Source: Paenibacillus sp. FSL M7-0420 (GTDB lineage: Bacteria; Bacillota; Bacilli; Paenibacillales; Paenibacillaceae). Taken from it: 64,000 nucleotides of DNA. Made by a program: the position numbers and the translations under genes. Shown one piece after another: positions 44,590-54,640 of this stretch. The notes beneath the pieces were generated by a model, which was given only the letters and a program-made list of their open reading frames with translations, made no database searches and was not told the origin of the DNA. How positions within the stretch are numbered: the stretch's first letter is position 1; each line of letters starts with the position of its first letter. The stretch spans positions 4,154,001 through 4,218,000 of the forward strand of contig NZ_JBBOCJ010000001.1 in NCBI RefSeq assembly GCF_038002345.1, written 5' to 3'.

Positions 44590-45429
44590 TTAAAAAGCCA
44601 CGCCAATCCCGCCCTGGCCGGCATAGGTTCCCATCACGGGTCCCATCGTGGACAGCAGAACCTCCTTGAAGGGGTGCTTCTCCAGAATACGCCGCTTGAT
44701 CTCCAGCGCCAGCGTCTCACAATTGCTATGCACTATCGCGATTACTGCCTGCTCATAATCATGCTGCTTCTGGTCCAGCTTAGCCAGCAGATGAGTCAGC
44801 GCCTTAGGCAATCCGCGGGTCTTCTCGACCACTTCAACGATTCCCTCGTCACTGATCTTCAGCAGCAGCTTGATATTCAGCACGGAAGCCACCGCGCCGG
44901 AGATCCGGCTCAGCCGTCCGCCCTTGATCACATTCTCCAGAGTGTCCAGCGTGAAGTACGCCGTTGTCTCTTCGACCTTCTTCAGCACTCTGTCCTTCAG
45001 TTCAGCCAGACTTGCTGCGGTGAGTGACCATTTGGCCGCCATGGCGACAATCAGGGTCAATCCGCCGGAGAACAGCTTGGAATCTATAATTTCAATCGCA
45101 TTCGGATGTCCTTCTTCCTCGTACATCTCCTTGGCAATCATTGCGGTCTGATAAGTACTGCTAATATTAGAGGACATGCAGATGACCAGAATGTCAGTGC
45201 CTGCTTCCACTTGCTTGAAGCTGTCCAGGAAGGTCTGCGGACTCGGGCTTGCAGTCGTCGGCAACTCCTTCGATTCATGCATTTTGTCATAGAAATCCTT
45301 CGCATTCATATCATCCGGCATCAGCTCATGGCCGAAATGAACCGGCAAATGAACAATGGAGATGTCATACTGCTTCGTGTATTCAGGGGGTAGATCCGAA
45401 CCGCTATCCGTAATTATCTTGATGGGCAT
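44590..45429 (-). CDS. DegV family fatty-acid-binding protein
   Basis: DegV (FakB-like) proteins bind a fatty acid and, with FakA, allow its phosphorylation. The 279-residue protein starts MPIKIITDSGSDLPPEYTK, the family signature, and has TASPSPQTFLDSF (near 59-71), VICMSSNISSTYQTA and SKLFSGGLTLIV. GAAAGGAG precedes the ATG. No FakA is nearby. No standard terminator follows; transcription would run into the hairpin array. Confidence 0.92.
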   Translation of the reverse strand: MPIKIITDSGSDLPPEYTKQYDISIVHLPVHFGHELMPDDMNAKDFYDKMHESKELPTTASPSPQTFLDSFKQVEAGTDILVICMSSNISSTYQTAMIAKEMYEEEGHPNAIEIIDSKLFSGGLTLIVAMAAKWSLTAASLAELKDRVLKKVEETTAYFTLDTLENVIKGGRLSRISGAVASVLNIKLLLKISDEGIVEVVEKTRGLPKALTHLLAKLDQKQHDYEQAVIAIVHSNCETLALEIKRRILEKHPFKEVLLSTMGPVMGTYAGQGGIGVAF

Positions 45430-45580
45430 CAGAATGCTCTCCTTTCAATTCTATACCATTATAGTTACCCTTTCCGGAGATCAATAGTACAATTTATAAC
45501 TTGTCAAAATCGGACTTTTGTGCTTAGTCCTACTTATGTTATGGTTGAAGCATATGGTTACAGAAATGGAGTGTATTAAG

Positions 45581-45808
45581 ATGAGCAAGAACCGAGTATG
45601 GAACCGGGGCAAGCATAATGGCGCCGGCCTGTCCAAGAAAGCACCGGCTGCCGCAGAATCCGAGGGTGTTGCCGAGACCGCTGCGTCAGAGGACCACAGC
45701 GCCGAGGTAATAAACGAGCGGATTGATACCGTCAAGCCGATGAACCGCAGCAACTGGGTCACCCGGCCCGCCCGCGTGAAGCCGCAGAACCCGGAGCGTA
45801 AGAATTAA
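45581..45808 (+). CDS. Small hydrophilic protein of unknown function
   Basis: A 75-residue protein, MSKNRVWNRGKHNGAGLSKK to PQNPERKN, with GGAGTG 9 bases before the ATG at 45581. It is Ala/Glu-rich in the middle and basic at both ends, with no helix for membranes. Upstream in-frame codons are not translated in my view, as they have no ribosome site. It is flanked by a family-B terminator. I do not recognise it. Confidence 0.6.
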   Translation: MSKNRVWNRGKHNGAGLSKKAPAAAESEGVAETAASEDHSAEVINERIDTVKPMNRSNWVTRPARVKPQNPERKN

Positions 45809-45883
45809 GCAGCTTAACAACTGACATGCTTCGCATTCTATGGAAGCACAATTCCCCCACAACCTTGCTTATCATGCAGGCAC

Positions 45884-45923
45884 AAACGGCTACGCCGTCC
45901 TTAAGAGGATGGCGTAGCCGTTT
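45884..45923. terminator. Bidirectional terminator, family-B palindrome copy 5
   Basis: AAACGGCTACGCC and GGCGTAGCCGTTT are perfect 13-base arms with inner CTT/AAG. It lies between the convergent small-protein and phosphotransferase genes and shares the family-B pattern. Confidence 0.75.
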
Positions 45924-45992
45924 CTGCTTGCACTAGTCGGCCGGAGAACGGTGAGCTTGTTAGAACTGGTACCATCCAAGCGGGGTATCCCG

Positions 45993-46862
45993 CTACAAGG
46001 ATTCAGTCAGACTATCCGGCACGTACCGGTTCTCACGCATTAGCGTCCGGATTACCTTCAGCGTGTTCCGCTGAACCGGGACACCCGTTGTCCGGTGCAG
46101 CTGAAGCCAGCGCAGGGCAGCCAGTGCCTCGAATCGCTCCAGCTCAGCCGGGCTGTAGCTGCTTTGGTCGATAAAGGCCGACCGGTATACGCCAGCGAAC
46201 CGCTCCCCGGCGTATACCCGGAAGAGCAGTATAGACCACGCTATATCATACCTTGGATCGCCAAGCTGAACATTCGTCCAATCGATAATGGTAAATGCCC
46301 CCGCAGCCTCCAGAATATTGCCCAGATGATAATCACCATGAATCAGCTGGTGTGCGGTAAGCTCTGCCCGCTCCGCCAGCTCCAGCGCCAGCGTTCGGAT
46401 CTCCGGCTGCTCCGCCCAGGCAGGGAAGAAGTAATCTGCGAAATTATAACGCGGTACCTTCAAGCCACTGGATGAATCGATCTCCAGCTTATGTACATCA
46501 AGCAGATTAGCGGCTATGGCTGTAAGGCTGGCGGCATTTACCTTCTTGACTGGTATACCATCGAAGCTGGTTAACAGCACCTGATGGTCCTCAGCATCTA
46601 GCCCCCAGGCATACGGCCGTGAGACTGCGCAGCCCTGCCGGAGCATCTGCTCCAGCACCTGATACTGGATGGAGATGTCCGGCCGGGACTCGCGGTTCCA
46701 TATTTTCAGCACAAGCTTCATTTCGGGCAGTGTAATGCCGCACACCTCCGCTTCCAGTCCCCCCTTCATCGGGGTAACGACCGCCTCTTCCAGCCTTGCC
46801 AACAGTCCCCCACTATCTTCACCCTGCTCTTGCCAGCGGATATCGCTCAGAACATTATTCAT
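45993..46862 (-). CDS. Aminoglycoside phosphotransferase (APH)-family kinase-like protein
   Basis: A 289-residue APH/choline-kinase-fold protein. Motifs: catalytic loop LIHGDYHLGNIL (near 178-189) and metal-binding IIDWTNVQLGDPRYD (near 196-210). The glycine loop is weak. The substrate is not predictable; such proteins phosphorylate small alcohols or antibiotics, and many are not resistance genes. GAGGGGA precedes the ATG at 46862; an in-frame TTG lies upstream. Confidence 0.85.
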   Translation of the reverse strand: MNNVLSDIRWQEQGEDSGGLLARLEEAVVTPMKGGLEAEVCGITLPEMKLVLKIWNRESRPDISIQYQVLEQMLRQGCAVSRPYAWGLDAEDHQVLLTSFDGIPVKKVNAASLTAIAANLLDVHKLEIDSSSGLKVPRYNFADYFFPAWAEQPEIRTLALELAERAELTAHQLIHGDYHLGNILEAAGAFTIIDWTNVQLGDPRYDIAWSILLFRVYAGERFAGVYRSAFIDQSSYSPAELERFEALAALRWLQLHRTTGVPVQRNTLKVIRTLMRENRYVPDSLTESL

Positions 46863-47008
46863 AGTTATAATTCCCCTCTCCAAAGAACAATCTACTGCTC
46901 ATTAGGCTGCTGCGAATCCCTCAGACCATATTCTAGGCATCTTCCTTATTCCAATGAATAACATATTTCAACTATACAAATCAATAACAGAGAATTGAGG
47001 GATGCGAA

Positions 47009-47818
47009 ATGGAACATTGGATTAGAGTAGAGCCGAATGTGAAGGTGTATGTGAATGATCTTAACCCGCTTGCCACCAAAACGATACTCTTCATTCATGG
47101 CTGGCCAGCAAATCACCAGATGTTCGAATACCAGTACAATCAGCTAGTGCCCATGGGCTACCGCTGCATTGGAATGGATATGAGAGGCTTCGGCCGGTCT
47201 GACAAACCGCTTGGCGGTTACGACTACAACCGTCTCGCAGATGATATCCGCTGTGTGATCGGCGCCTTGGGACTGCACAATATTACACTCGGCGGGCACT
47301 CTACCGGCGGAGCTGTAGCGATCCGGTATATGGCCCGGCACAAGGGATATGGTGTCTCCAAGCTGGCCCTGTTCGCTTCAGCAGCCCCCAGTCTGATTCA
47401 GCGGCCGGGCTTCCCTTATGGCACGACCAGAGAAGCTATAGAGCAGATTATCCAGTCCACCTATGCAGACCGGCCCAAGATGCTGAAGGATTTCGGTGAT
47501 ATTTTCTTCTATCAGCCGGTATCACAGCCGTTCTCGGACTGGTTCTTCTTCTTGGGACTGGAGGCGGCAAGCTGGTCCACTATCGCAGTCTCCAACGCCT
47601 GGCTGGCCGAAGAGCTGTTCAACGATCTCCCCCGGATACAGGTGCCTACCCTTATTCTGCACGGGGTTCATGATCAGGTGTGCTTCTTCCCGCTGGCCGA
47701 GGCGCAGCATCAAGGGATTAAGCATTCGGTCCTTATTCCCTTTGAGAACAGCGGCCACGGATTATTCTATGACGAACGGGACCGGTTCAACCGGGAGCTG
47801 GCGGGGTTCACGGGATAG
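47009..47818 (+). CDS. Alpha/beta-fold hydrolase
   Basis: A 269-residue hydrolase with the nucleophile elbow LGGHSTGGAVA (Ser near 95), oxyanion region FIHGWPANHQMF (near 29-40), an acid in GVHDQVCF and the catalytic His in NSGHGLFYDERD near the C terminus. It resembles haloperoxidase/esterase-type enzymes; substrate unknown. GAGGGATG precedes the ATG. Convergent with the UPF0173 gene through a shared hairpin. Confidence 0.9.
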   Translation: MEHWIRVEPNVKVYVNDLNPLATKTILFIHGWPANHQMFEYQYNQLVPMGYRCIGMDMRGFGRSDKPLGGYDYNRLADDIRCVIGALGLHNITLGGHSTGGAVAIRYMARHKGYGVSKLALFASAAPSLIQRPGFPYGTTREAIEQIIQSTYADRPKMLKDFGDIFFYQPVSQPFSDWFFFLGLEAASWSTIAVSNAWLAEELFNDLPRIQVPTLILHGVHDQVCFFPLAEAQHQGIKHSVLIPFENSGHGLFYDERDRFNRELAGFTG

Positions 47819-47837
47819 ATTTTCCGCACAGCCAGAA

Positions 47838-47879
47838 CAGGACTGCCCGAGAAGAAATAGCTTCATGGGGCAGTCCTGT
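47838..47879. terminator. Hairpin between convergent genes
   Basis: ACAGGACTGCCC and GGGCAGTCCTGT form a 12-base perfect stem with an 18-base loop between the hydrolase and the UPF0173 gene. No strong T-run follows. Confidence 0.6.
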
Positions 47880-47919
47880 GTTGATTCGCAGGCGTAGGTG
47901 CGTGTGCGAATGAGAAGCA

Positions 47920-48606
47920 CTACAGCTCCAGCGTCTCTCCATATGCAAGCGCCGAGCCTCGGATTCCTGCCTCCTCCAGCGCCTGAACGAAGGCCCCGGC
48001 ATCCTGCTTGATCGGCGGGAAGGTATTATAGTGAACCGGAAGCACCTGCCTTGCACCCAGCCACTTCGCCGCGATAAGCGCATGCTCCGGCCCCATGGTG
48101 AAATGTCCGCCAATCGGCAGAATCGCGAGATCGATGTCATACAGCTCACCGAACATTTTCAAGTCACCGAACAGCCCTGTATCCCCTGCATGCAGTACCG
48201 TGTGTCCGTCCGCCTCAATAATAAAGCCCGCCGGTGTGCCGCCATAGATACTCTGTCTGTCTTCTAGTGTAATGCTTGAGGTGTGGAATGCATGAATCAT
48301 CGTCGCCTTGGCAAAGCCCAGGTCCACCGTCCCCCCGATATTCATCCCAATCGTCTGTGCCCCTGTGGATTCAAGGTAACCGGCCAGCTCCACGATGGCT
48401 ACAATCGGCGCGTTATTGCTCTTGGCAATCGGCGCAGCATCCAGCATATGATCCATATGGGCATGCGTCAGCAGCACCGCTTCTGTCTTAATATCCTCTA
48501 CTGTCGTCACCGCAGCAGAATTACCGCTAATGAACGGGTCGATGATCAGCGATTTGCCGTTCACCTCAATTTGAACACAGGAATGGCCGTGGTAGGTAAT
48601 TTTCAT
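47920..48606 (-). CDS. Metal-dependent hydrolase, UPF0173 (YtkL-like)
   Basis: A 228-residue metallo-beta-lactamase-fold protein. The ATG at 48606 gives MKITYHGHSCVQIEVNGKSL. The zinc motif is LTHAHMDHMLDAA (HxHxDH, near 44-56), then GDTGLFGD and GGHFTMGPEHA, the family signature. The reaction is unknown. GAGAGGAATT precedes the start; codons further upstream give no homologous sequence. Confidence 0.92.
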   Translation of the reverse strand: MKITYHGHSCVQIEVNGKSLIIDPFISGNSAAVTTVEDIKTEAVLLTHAHMDHMLDAAPIAKSNNAPIVAIVELAGYLESTGAQTIGMNIGGTVDLGFAKATMIHAFHTSSITLEDRQSIYGGTPAGFIIEADGHTVLHAGDTGLFGDLKMFGELYDIDLAILPIGGHFTMGPEHALIAAKWLGARQVLPVHYNTFPPIKQDAGAFVQALEEAGIRGSALAYGETLEL

Positions 48607-48811
48607 AGAATTCCTCTCCTCTTCTTGATTAGATTTCAATAGGTCCTAAGGAATGCATCGTGCAAAAACCCAAGGTTTACGATACAATGACAGCAAGTTG
48701 CTCTAAATCCAAATCCAGCAGTGCGATTGACGAATATAACATAAATTATTACGTTCGTTGTTTTTTATGATATATCTATTCCTGCCAGCTGTCAAGAGAG
48801 GTGTGAAGAAG

Positions 48812-49600
48812 TTGCTGTCCGTTGAGAAAACAATGCTGTTTCTGTTATCTAAGGTGAAGCAGATGGGCGCCCAGCAGATTGTCGAGATCTATGAGCAAAG
48901 GGGGTACACCTCCACCTATATCCGCAATGCCCTGTCCCGCTTGAAAAAAGAGGGCTATATCGCATCCCCGGCACGCTCCTGGTATAACGTCACTGCCGAG
49001 GGACTCGCCTACATTAAGGCGATTAACAGCAAGCCGGCCCGTTATCAGGAGCAGTGGGACCATACCTGGGATGTGGTGATGCTGGAGGTTCCCGAATCTG
49101 AACGCAAGAAGCGCGATCTGTTCCGCACAGCACTCGGGCAGCTGGGTTATGGGCTTTTATATAACAGTGTGTACATCTCACCATGGAGCTATCAGGATGA
49201 AGTCGCAGCCCAGATCCAGAAGCTGGAGCTGGAAGGCAAGGTGTCGATCCTCCAAGGCCAATTTCAGGAAGGTACCATTACACCGCTCAAAGCGCGGGCC
49301 ATCTGGCAGCTGGACGACATTGAAGCCTTATACCAGAAGAAATCAGTCTGGCTGAAGGAAGAATTCGCTCCGCGATTGGCGGATACCCTTCAGGCGGGGC
49401 AGCCGTTACAGCTCTTCCTGCTATATTTGCAAATGGGAGAGGAGTTAAGCGGATTGTTCATGGCTGACCCCTATCTCCCGGATGAGCTGCTGCCGGACCA
49501 TTGGCCGGGCAAACGGGTTCTCTCAGACATGAGTGAATACATGGTTAGAGCCGCTCAGGCGATACCTGCGGATTCTTCCTATGCGCCCTTCGTCCAATAA
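48812..49600 (+). CDS. PaaX-like transcriptional regulator
   Basis: A 262-residue winged-helix repressor. The start is a TTG at 48812 with AGAGAGG 10 bases upstream (a GTG at 48803 is possible), reading LLSVEKTMLFLLSKVKQM. The N-terminal domain QQIVEIYEQRGYTSTYIRNALSRLKKEG is a winged helix (split: YTSTYIRNALSRLKKEGYI), and WDHTWDVVMLEVPE belongs to the PaaX middle domain. PaaX proteins sense aromatic-acid CoA esters; no such pathway is nearby. A terminator (49610-49638) follows. Confidence 0.75.
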   Translation: MLSVEKTMLFLLSKVKQMGAQQIVEIYEQRGYTSTYIRNALSRLKKEGYIASPARSWYNVTAEGLAYIKAINSKPARYQEQWDHTWDVVMLEVPESERKKRDLFRTALGQLGYGLLYNSVYISPWSYQDEVAAQIQKLELEGKVSILQGQFQEGTITPLKARAIWQLDDIEALYQKKSVWLKEEFAPRLADTLQAGQPLQLFLLYLQMGEELSGLFMADPYLPDELLPDHWPGKRVLSDMSEYMVRAAQAIPADSSYAPFVQ

Positions 49601-49609
49601 GGTATGGCA

Positions 49610-49638
49610 AAGAGCAGCCCGGACTCCGGGCTGCTCTT
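49610..49638. terminator. Terminator between paaX-like and yyaL genes
   Basis: AAGAGCAGCCCGG and CCGGGCTGCTCTT are perfect 13-base arms between the convergent genes, with TT on the plus side and weak T on the minus side. Confidence 0.75.
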
Positions 49639-49648
49639 CGTATATGAA

Positions 49649-51751
49649 CTACTCCTCACGGCTGCCGGAAGCCAGCAGCTCCCGGACCGCTTCCTTATTC
49701 GTAAGCGGGGCCCGGCAGGCGAAGTTACGGCAGACATAAGCGGTCGCTTCGCCCCGGATGGCCGGTTTATCAGCCAGATGCGGCAGCAGGCGGAGCATCT
49801 CTCCTCCGTCCCCTTCCCAGTTCACGATGAGCACCGCATCCGGCAGGTAGGTCTGCTGGACCTGAGCGAGCATGGCGTGCAGCGCGGGATCTTCTTTTTT
49901 GCCGGAGAGGACCCATTCTCTGCCGCCAGAGACCATCCCCAGATGTGCCTGCAAATACATCGCATACCCCGGCGGATACTCCGAAGCAGCGGAAGCAAGC
50001 ACCGCAGCGGTGCGCTCCGCAATCTCTTTTAACTCCATATCCTGGGTAATAACCGACAGCTTCCACAAAAGCTTCGCCGCCACCGAATTCCCGGACGGAA
50101 TCGCCCCGTCATACAATTCCTTCGAGCGGACCGGCAGCTTCTCCCCGTCATGCCCGGTGAAGAAGAACCCGCCGCCTTCAGTATCTAGGAACAGCTCCAG
50201 CATCCCATCCTTAAGCGTCAGCGCCCGCTCCAGATAGACCGCTTGACCTGTAGCCTCATATAATTCGCTGAGACCCCAGATCAGGAAGGCATAATCATCC
50301 ACATACGCCGGGATCGCCGACTCCCCGTCACGGTAACGGGCCAGCAGCCGTCCATCTTCACGCCGCAGCTTGTCCCAGATGAAGTCCGCTGCACGTTCGG
50401 CGGCCTTGGCATATTCCGGCTTCTGGAGGGCTTTGGCCCCCAGGGCCAGCGCAGCAATCATCAGCCCGTTCCACGAGGTCAGCACCTTGTCATCCTTAAG
50501 CGGATGAATGCGCTGCTCCCGGTACTCGAACAGCTTCGTACGCCATTCCTCCATCCGGGTCCGCAGACCAAGCGGATTCATACCCATACGCTCCGCAATC
50601 TCTTCCGGCAGACCGTGAAGGAGATTCGGAATATTTTCCCCTTCGAAGTTGCCTTCCGGCGTAATCCCATACACATTGCAGTAGGAATGCATATCCTCCA
50701 GCCCAAGCGCTTCCTCAATCTCCTCACGGGAGAAGACATAGAACTTGCCTTCCACCCCTTCGGAATCGGCATCCTCCGCAGAGTAGAAAGCGCCTTCCGG
50801 CGAAGTCATATCACGCAGCACATAGGTGAAGATCTGCTCGGCAATCTCCGCATACAACGGCTTCTCCGTAAGCTGGAAGGCTTCGAGATAGACGTTCGCG
50901 AGGAGAGCGTTATCGTAGAGCATTTTCTCAAAATGCGGCACCAGCCACTCCCGGTCTGTTGAATAACGAGCGAAGCCGAAGCCCACATGATCGTACATGC
51001 CGCCCTTATACATCGACTCCAGCGTATGCTCCACCATCCGCAGCGCTTCCGGCTGATCATGCAGCTGGCTGTACGCCAGCAGGAAGGACAAATTATGCGG
51101 CGAAGGGAACTTCGGTGCACTCCCGAACCCGCCGTACTCCTCATCGAACTGCCGCCGGTACAGCTCATACGCCTCATGCAGCAGCTCCGCCCCGGGAATA
51201 CCGCCTGCGGCTTCCGGGTTGTACGCATTCTTGCGGTCAAGCGTATGCAGCTCTGCTAGCAGGTCGTCGCCCAGCTTATCCAGCGCTCCACCATCCTGCT
51301 CCCACTTCGCATGAATCTGCTCCAGCACATCCATCAGCCCGATCCGCCCGAACATCTGCCGCTTCGGGAAATACGTCCCGGCATAGAACGGCTTCTTCTC
51401 CGGCGTCAACAGCACCGTCAGCGGCCACCCCCCGCTCCCCGTCAGCGCCTGACACACCGACATATACAGCGCATCAATATCCGGCCGCTCCTCGCGGTCT
51501 ACTTTGATCGCTACGTAGTGATCGTTGAGAAGCTGCGCGACTTCGGTATCTTCGAAGGATTCTCGTTCCATTACGTGGCACCAATGGCACGTCGAATAGC
51601 CGACAGATAAGAAGATCGGCTTGTTATCCGCCTGCGCCTTGGAGAAAGCCTCCTCTCCCCATGGATACCAATCCACAGGGTTGTGGGCGTGTTGCAGCAG
51701 GTAGGGCGATTTTTCGTTCGCTAATCTATTGGGTGTATTATGAGTCGTCAC
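49649..51751 (-). CDS. yyaL: Thioredoxin-domain protein of the YyaL/DUF255 family
   Basis: A 700-residue protein with an N-terminal thioredoxin-like domain ([20 protein letters not shown] and [16 protein letters not shown], CxxC near residue 50) and a large (alpha/alpha)6-barrel resembling cellobiose epimerases. This family (SSP411/SPATA20 in eukaryotes) has no agreed function. The GTG at 51751 follows GAGGGGA by 6 bases. AAs [13 protein letters not shown] are typical. Monocistronic. Confidence 0.93.
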   Translation of the reverse strand: MTTHNTPNRLANEKSPYLLQHAHNPVDWYPWGEEAFSKAQADNKPIFLSVGYSTCHWCHVMERESFEDTEVAQLLNDHYVAIKVDREERPDIDALYMSVCQALTGSGGWPLTVLLTPEKKPFYAGTYFPKRQMFGRIGLMDVLEQIHAKWEQDGGALDKLGDDLLAELHTLDRKNAYNPEAAGGIPGAELLHEAYELYRRQFDEEYGGFGSAPKFPSPHNLSFLLAYSQLHDQPEALRMVEHTLESMYKGGMYDHVGFGFARYSTDREWLVPHFEKMLYDNALLANVYLEAFQLTEKPLYAEIAEQIFTYVLRDMTSPEGAFYSAEDADSEGVEGKFYVFSREEIEEALGLEDMHSYCNVYGITPEGNFEGENIPNLLHGLPEEIAERMGMNPLGLRTRMEEWRTKLFEYREQRIHPLKDDKVLTSWNGLMIAALALGAKALQKPEYAKAAERAADFIWDKLRREDGRLLARYRDGESAIPAYVDDYAFLIWGLSELYEATGQAVYLERALTLKDGMLELFLDTEGGGFFFTGHDGEKLPVRSKELYDGAIPSGNSVAAKLLWKLSVITQDMELKEIAERTAAVLASAASEYPPGYAMYLQAHLGMVSGGREWVLSGKKEDPALHAMLAQVQQTYLPDAVLIVNWEGDGGEMLRLLPHLADKPAIRGEATAYVCRNFACRAPLTNKEAVRELLASGSREE

Positions 51752-51920
51752 CAGGCTTCCCCTCATTTCGGATGATTTGGGTAAAGTACGTATAGGGTTA
51801 GTTTACCCAATTTGGTGGGGGAGGGCTCAGGATATAAAAAAGACTACAAACAACGAGAAGTATTTATTAATGATCCGGAAATTCTTGGCCATTAGGGTTT
51901 CGGACTACATCGACATAAAC

Positions 51921-53729
51921 CTATAAATCGAAGTCACTGATCTTCCATTGACCGTCTTTCATCCGATTAATTGTAAAATGATTTGTCATTACTTTATCAA
52001 GTATGGCTTGATTCTCTTGCAAATATTGTTGATTTCGTTGTACAGTTTCCACAATCATTTCATCTTTACTAACGGCTTTAACAGAGATTGATTTTAGATC
52101 ATATATTTGTTTGAAACTGTGATGAGTTCCAAGAAGTTTTGCAACTTTCAAATTCAAATTATTACTTGTAACTAAGGAATTCTTTATCTTTATCTCATCC
52201 CCCTGTTCAACTTGAAGCAAGAATCGTTCAACTGCGTTTTGTGCAAGACTAGCTGCTGTGCCTAATCGCGCTTCTTTTATACTTGGGTCCCATTCTATTT
52301 CCAACCCTGATACTTCAGCAACGAGTTGAAGTGGGATATAAGTGGTTCCATTGTGACTCTCAGCACCAACAGCAGGTCTCCGTTGTTTACCATTAAGATA
52401 TACAGTGGTATCTCCTGGCTTAAACCGAATTTCCTTACTTTCCATTTTCCCGGTGATTTCGAGTGTTTTCTGGTTCTCTACTACTTTGAACCCCAATCTT
52501 TCAAGTACATTGCGATAGGGTACCAATACAACTCCACTTTTCACAATAGGCGGGTTAGTGAGCTTGAATAACTCTCCATTAATACGCATTGAAGCTTTCC
52601 GCAAACCTATTTTAAAAATACCTATATTATCTGTGATTCCGATTAAATCGCCCTCATTGTCCACAAGTAATTCAGTGAGGGTCAGCCCTGAATTATTACG
52701 TAATAAACAGAACATCTCATTTCCCATCTCATCTAATCCATAAATATTACCGTTAACATCCGAAAAAAACACATGTCCTTTAGAATTCGCAACAATATTT
52801 TCAGGTGGTCCATATTTCCTCAATTTATAGCTCCATTTTATTTTTCCCGATAAATTTTTTGCGATGAGAATTGCACCTTCACCAGCTTCATAAGAGCCAC
52901 CTTTCCATTGATTGGTATCATCATTATTTGTGAATGAGCTTTGTAAATTCCCCGCTATTTTCTCGCTATTAACCGGTTTGCCTTGATCATCCAATATAAT
53001 CTTCTTATTGCCTATTTCAACAATGAGATACCCGTTTAAATCAGCAAAATAAATATCGTTTACATTTGTTGTGGTGCCAAAAAGACGATCCTCCGAAACC
53101 AAAATATCTATTCCATAGGTCCAATTTTTCTGTCCAGTTTTATTGTAAGAAACTATTCCCGTTTGTTCCAATACAATTATATTCTCATTATTATCCAACC
53201 AATAAATTTCTGAGAAAGGACTATTAGGTTTTACAAAGTTTAGAATTGCCCGAACTGTTTCATCTGAATTGTATATTTTTATATATCCATGCTGAGTAAT
53301 AGTTCTTGGTTCTTCATCTATAATCTGAAGGGTGCTTGTTTGATCATAAAATGTAGAAATAAGCGTCCCCTTCGCAGTGCGAGATATATTTGCCCGTTCG
53401 TCAAAAAACATCCATTTTCTCTTTCCCTCTCCATCAACTGCTGTATAAATGTCATTAAAGTCCTTATAATAAACCATATTGTCCGAAAATTTATCAAAGC
53501 TAAATTGGTGTGCACTGCGAATCGTCCATTTCCATTCATATGTACCGTTGGTCAGAAAATTCAACGATGTGTTTGTCTTCTCTCCAGAACTATCATAAAG
53601 CGTTACTGGAGGTACGGTACTCTGTTCCTTGGTTAAATATTTTAATTTTGGGCTGGCTTCTGAAATTCCCATCTCTGAAAAACTAATAAATATCATGCAA
53701 AAAATAAGCAATCCTATTACTTTCCTCAT
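51921..53729 (-). CDS. Secreted protein with propeller-like repeats and copper amine oxidase N-terminal-like domain
   Basis: A 602-residue surface protein: signal peptide (MRKVIGLLIFCMIFISFSEM), ~300 residues of repeating beta strands with NDIYTAVDGEGKRKW, KGHVFFSDVNGNIYGLDEMG and similar PQQ/propeller-like blades, then a stalk domain near 385-480 (VVLVPYRNVLERLGFKV, TTYIPLQLVAEVSGLEIEWD) typical of Paenibacillus cell-surface proteins, and a C-terminal DUF-like segment. AAGGGA is before the ATG at 53729. AT-rich relative to most of the window. Confidence 0.8.
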   Translation of the reverse strand: MRKVIGLLIFCMIFISFSEMGISEASPKLKYLTKEQSTVPPVTLYDSSGEKTNTSLNFLTNGTYEWKWTIRSAHQFSFDKFSDNMVYYKDFNDIYTAVDGEGKRKWMFFDERANISRTAKGTLISTFYDQTSTLQIIDEEPRTITQHGYIKIYNSDETVRAILNFVKPNSPFSEIYWLDNNENIIVLEQTGIVSYNKTGQKNWTYGIDILVSEDRLFGTTTNVNDIYFADLNGYLIVEIGNKKIILDDQGKPVNSEKIAGNLQSSFTNNDDTNQWKGGSYEAGEGAILIAKNLSGKIKWSYKLRKYGPPENIVANSKGHVFFSDVNGNIYGLDEMGNEMFCLLRNNSGLTLTELLVDNEGDLIGITDNIGIFKIGLRKASMRINGELFKLTNPPIVKSGVVLVPYRNVLERLGFKVVENQKTLEITGKMESKEIRFKPGDTTVYLNGKQRRPAVGAESHNGTTYIPLQLVAEVSGLEIEWDPSIKEARLGTAASLAQNAVERFLLQVEQGDEIKIKNSLVTSNNLNLKVAKLLGTHHSFKQIYDLKSISVKAVSKDEMIVETVQRNQQYLQENQAILDKVMTNHFTINRMKDGQWKISDFDL

Positions 53730-53952
53730 AAATAATCGTCCCTTCAAAGTACTTCTTATCACTTCACTTTTTCTATTCGGGGAAACAAGATGAGCTGCTT
53801 TCAAGCCAAATGTATCACTAATTTCCAGATACTCTCCTCCCTATATAATTGGGTATTCCTTCCCATGAAGGATAGCATAAATCTATTTGTCAGTGGTATA
53901 TTTTTTACTCTATTGTCATGTTTTGTTTATAAGATGTTTCAAAAGTCCAAAC

Positions 53953-53969
53953 TAGCGAATAATTCGCTA
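53953..53969 (+). promoter_or_regulatory. Operator of the XRE regulator
   Basis: TAGCGAATAATTCGCTA is a perfect palindrome with 7-base arms just upstream of a TATACT -10 (53973-53978, approximate) and the xre start. It is likely an autoregulatory site. Confidence 0.65.
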
Positions 53970-53998
53970 AGATATACTTGCGTTGGAGGTGTTCAAAT

Positions 53999-54217
53999 GT
54001 GTATCAACGTATCCGGGATTTACGCGAAGATAAGGATTTGACGCAAACTCAAATGGCGGAGTATTTGCAATGCAGCCAGCGAATTTATAGTAATTATGAA
54101 CGCGGTGATGTTGATATCCCCACTGCTATTCTCATCAAGCTGGCAGACTTTCATATGACGAGTACTGACTATTTACTTAACCGAACAAACCAAAAGAAAC
54201 CTTATCCCAAAAGTTAA
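53999..54217 (+). CDS. XRE-family transcriptional regulator
   Basis: A 72-residue Cro/cI-type DNA-binding protein, starting at GTG 53999 with GGAGG 9 bases before it. The helix-turn-helix is LTQTQMAEYLQCSQRIYSNY (near 17-36), followed by YERGDVDIPTAILIKLADFH and TDYLLNRT. Such stand-alone repressors often accompany mobile or toxin loci. The region is AT-rich. A nearly perfect 21-base-arm hairpin follows. Confidence 0.88.
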   Translation: MYQRIRDLREDKDLTQTQMAEYLQCSQRIYSNYERGDVDIPTAILIKLADFHMTSTDYLLNRTNQKKPYPKS

Positions 54218-54222
54218 ACTAA

Positions 54223-54265
54223 TTTTCGTAAGCGCCATAAACTAAGTTTATAGCGCTTACGAAAA
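54223..54265 (+). terminator. Hairpin terminator after xre
   Basis: TTTTCGTAAGCGCCATAAACT and AGTTTATAGCGCTTACGAAAA pair over almost the full length, with A/T runs on both ends. It may terminate both directions. Confidence 0.8.
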
Positions 54266-54285
54266 ACTCCGGAGGACTTAATGAA

Positions 54286-54603
54286 ATGAAGAAACTTCTG
54301 TTTATTATATCTGTTTTCTTTCTTTTATTAGGATGCTCAAATGACAAGGTTACAAGCAACAATAATATGTCCAATAGCGATCCCGTCACTTGGCTCACAA
54401 TTGATGGAAACAAATACTACTACACCACTACTTATGACAGTATGGATGAGACCACACTAGTTGATACGGGAAACGTAACTGATGAGGAAGACGGAATTCA
54501 ACTTGGCCTTAAAATCTACAAAAGCAATGTCTTCGAAGAACGTTACTTCATAAAAAGCCAAGATTATGAAAACGCATGGCGAGAATATAAATTACGCGAT
54601 TAA
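54286..54603 (+). CDS. Small lipoprotein of unknown function
   Basis: A 105-residue lipoprotein with a signal peptide KLLFIISVFFLLLGCSN (Cys near residue 17). The mature part is acidic with paired Tyr and Asp. GGAGG is 9 bases before the ATG. It follows the XRE gene but a terminator lies between. No recognised family. Confidence 0.75.
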   Translation: MKKLLFIISVFFLLLGCSNDKVTSNNNMSNSDPVTWLTIDGNKYYYTTTYDSMDETTLVDTGNVTDEEDGIQLGLKIYKSNVFEERYFIKSQDYENAWREYKLRD

Positions 54604-54640
54604 CATTGTTCATATCAACACATGATTTAGACTTGTAAAT

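Noticed and set aside
44235..44669. 144-residue plus-strand open frame through the array
   Set aside because: It is made by the hairpin repeat and has no ribosome site.
45993..46862. Aminoglycoside resistance gene
   Set aside because: Motifs identify the fold only; most such chromosomal proteins are not resistance enzymes.
53790..54041. 83-residue plus-strand frame before xre
   Set aside because: Overlaps the operator and xre start in another frame; no ribosome site.
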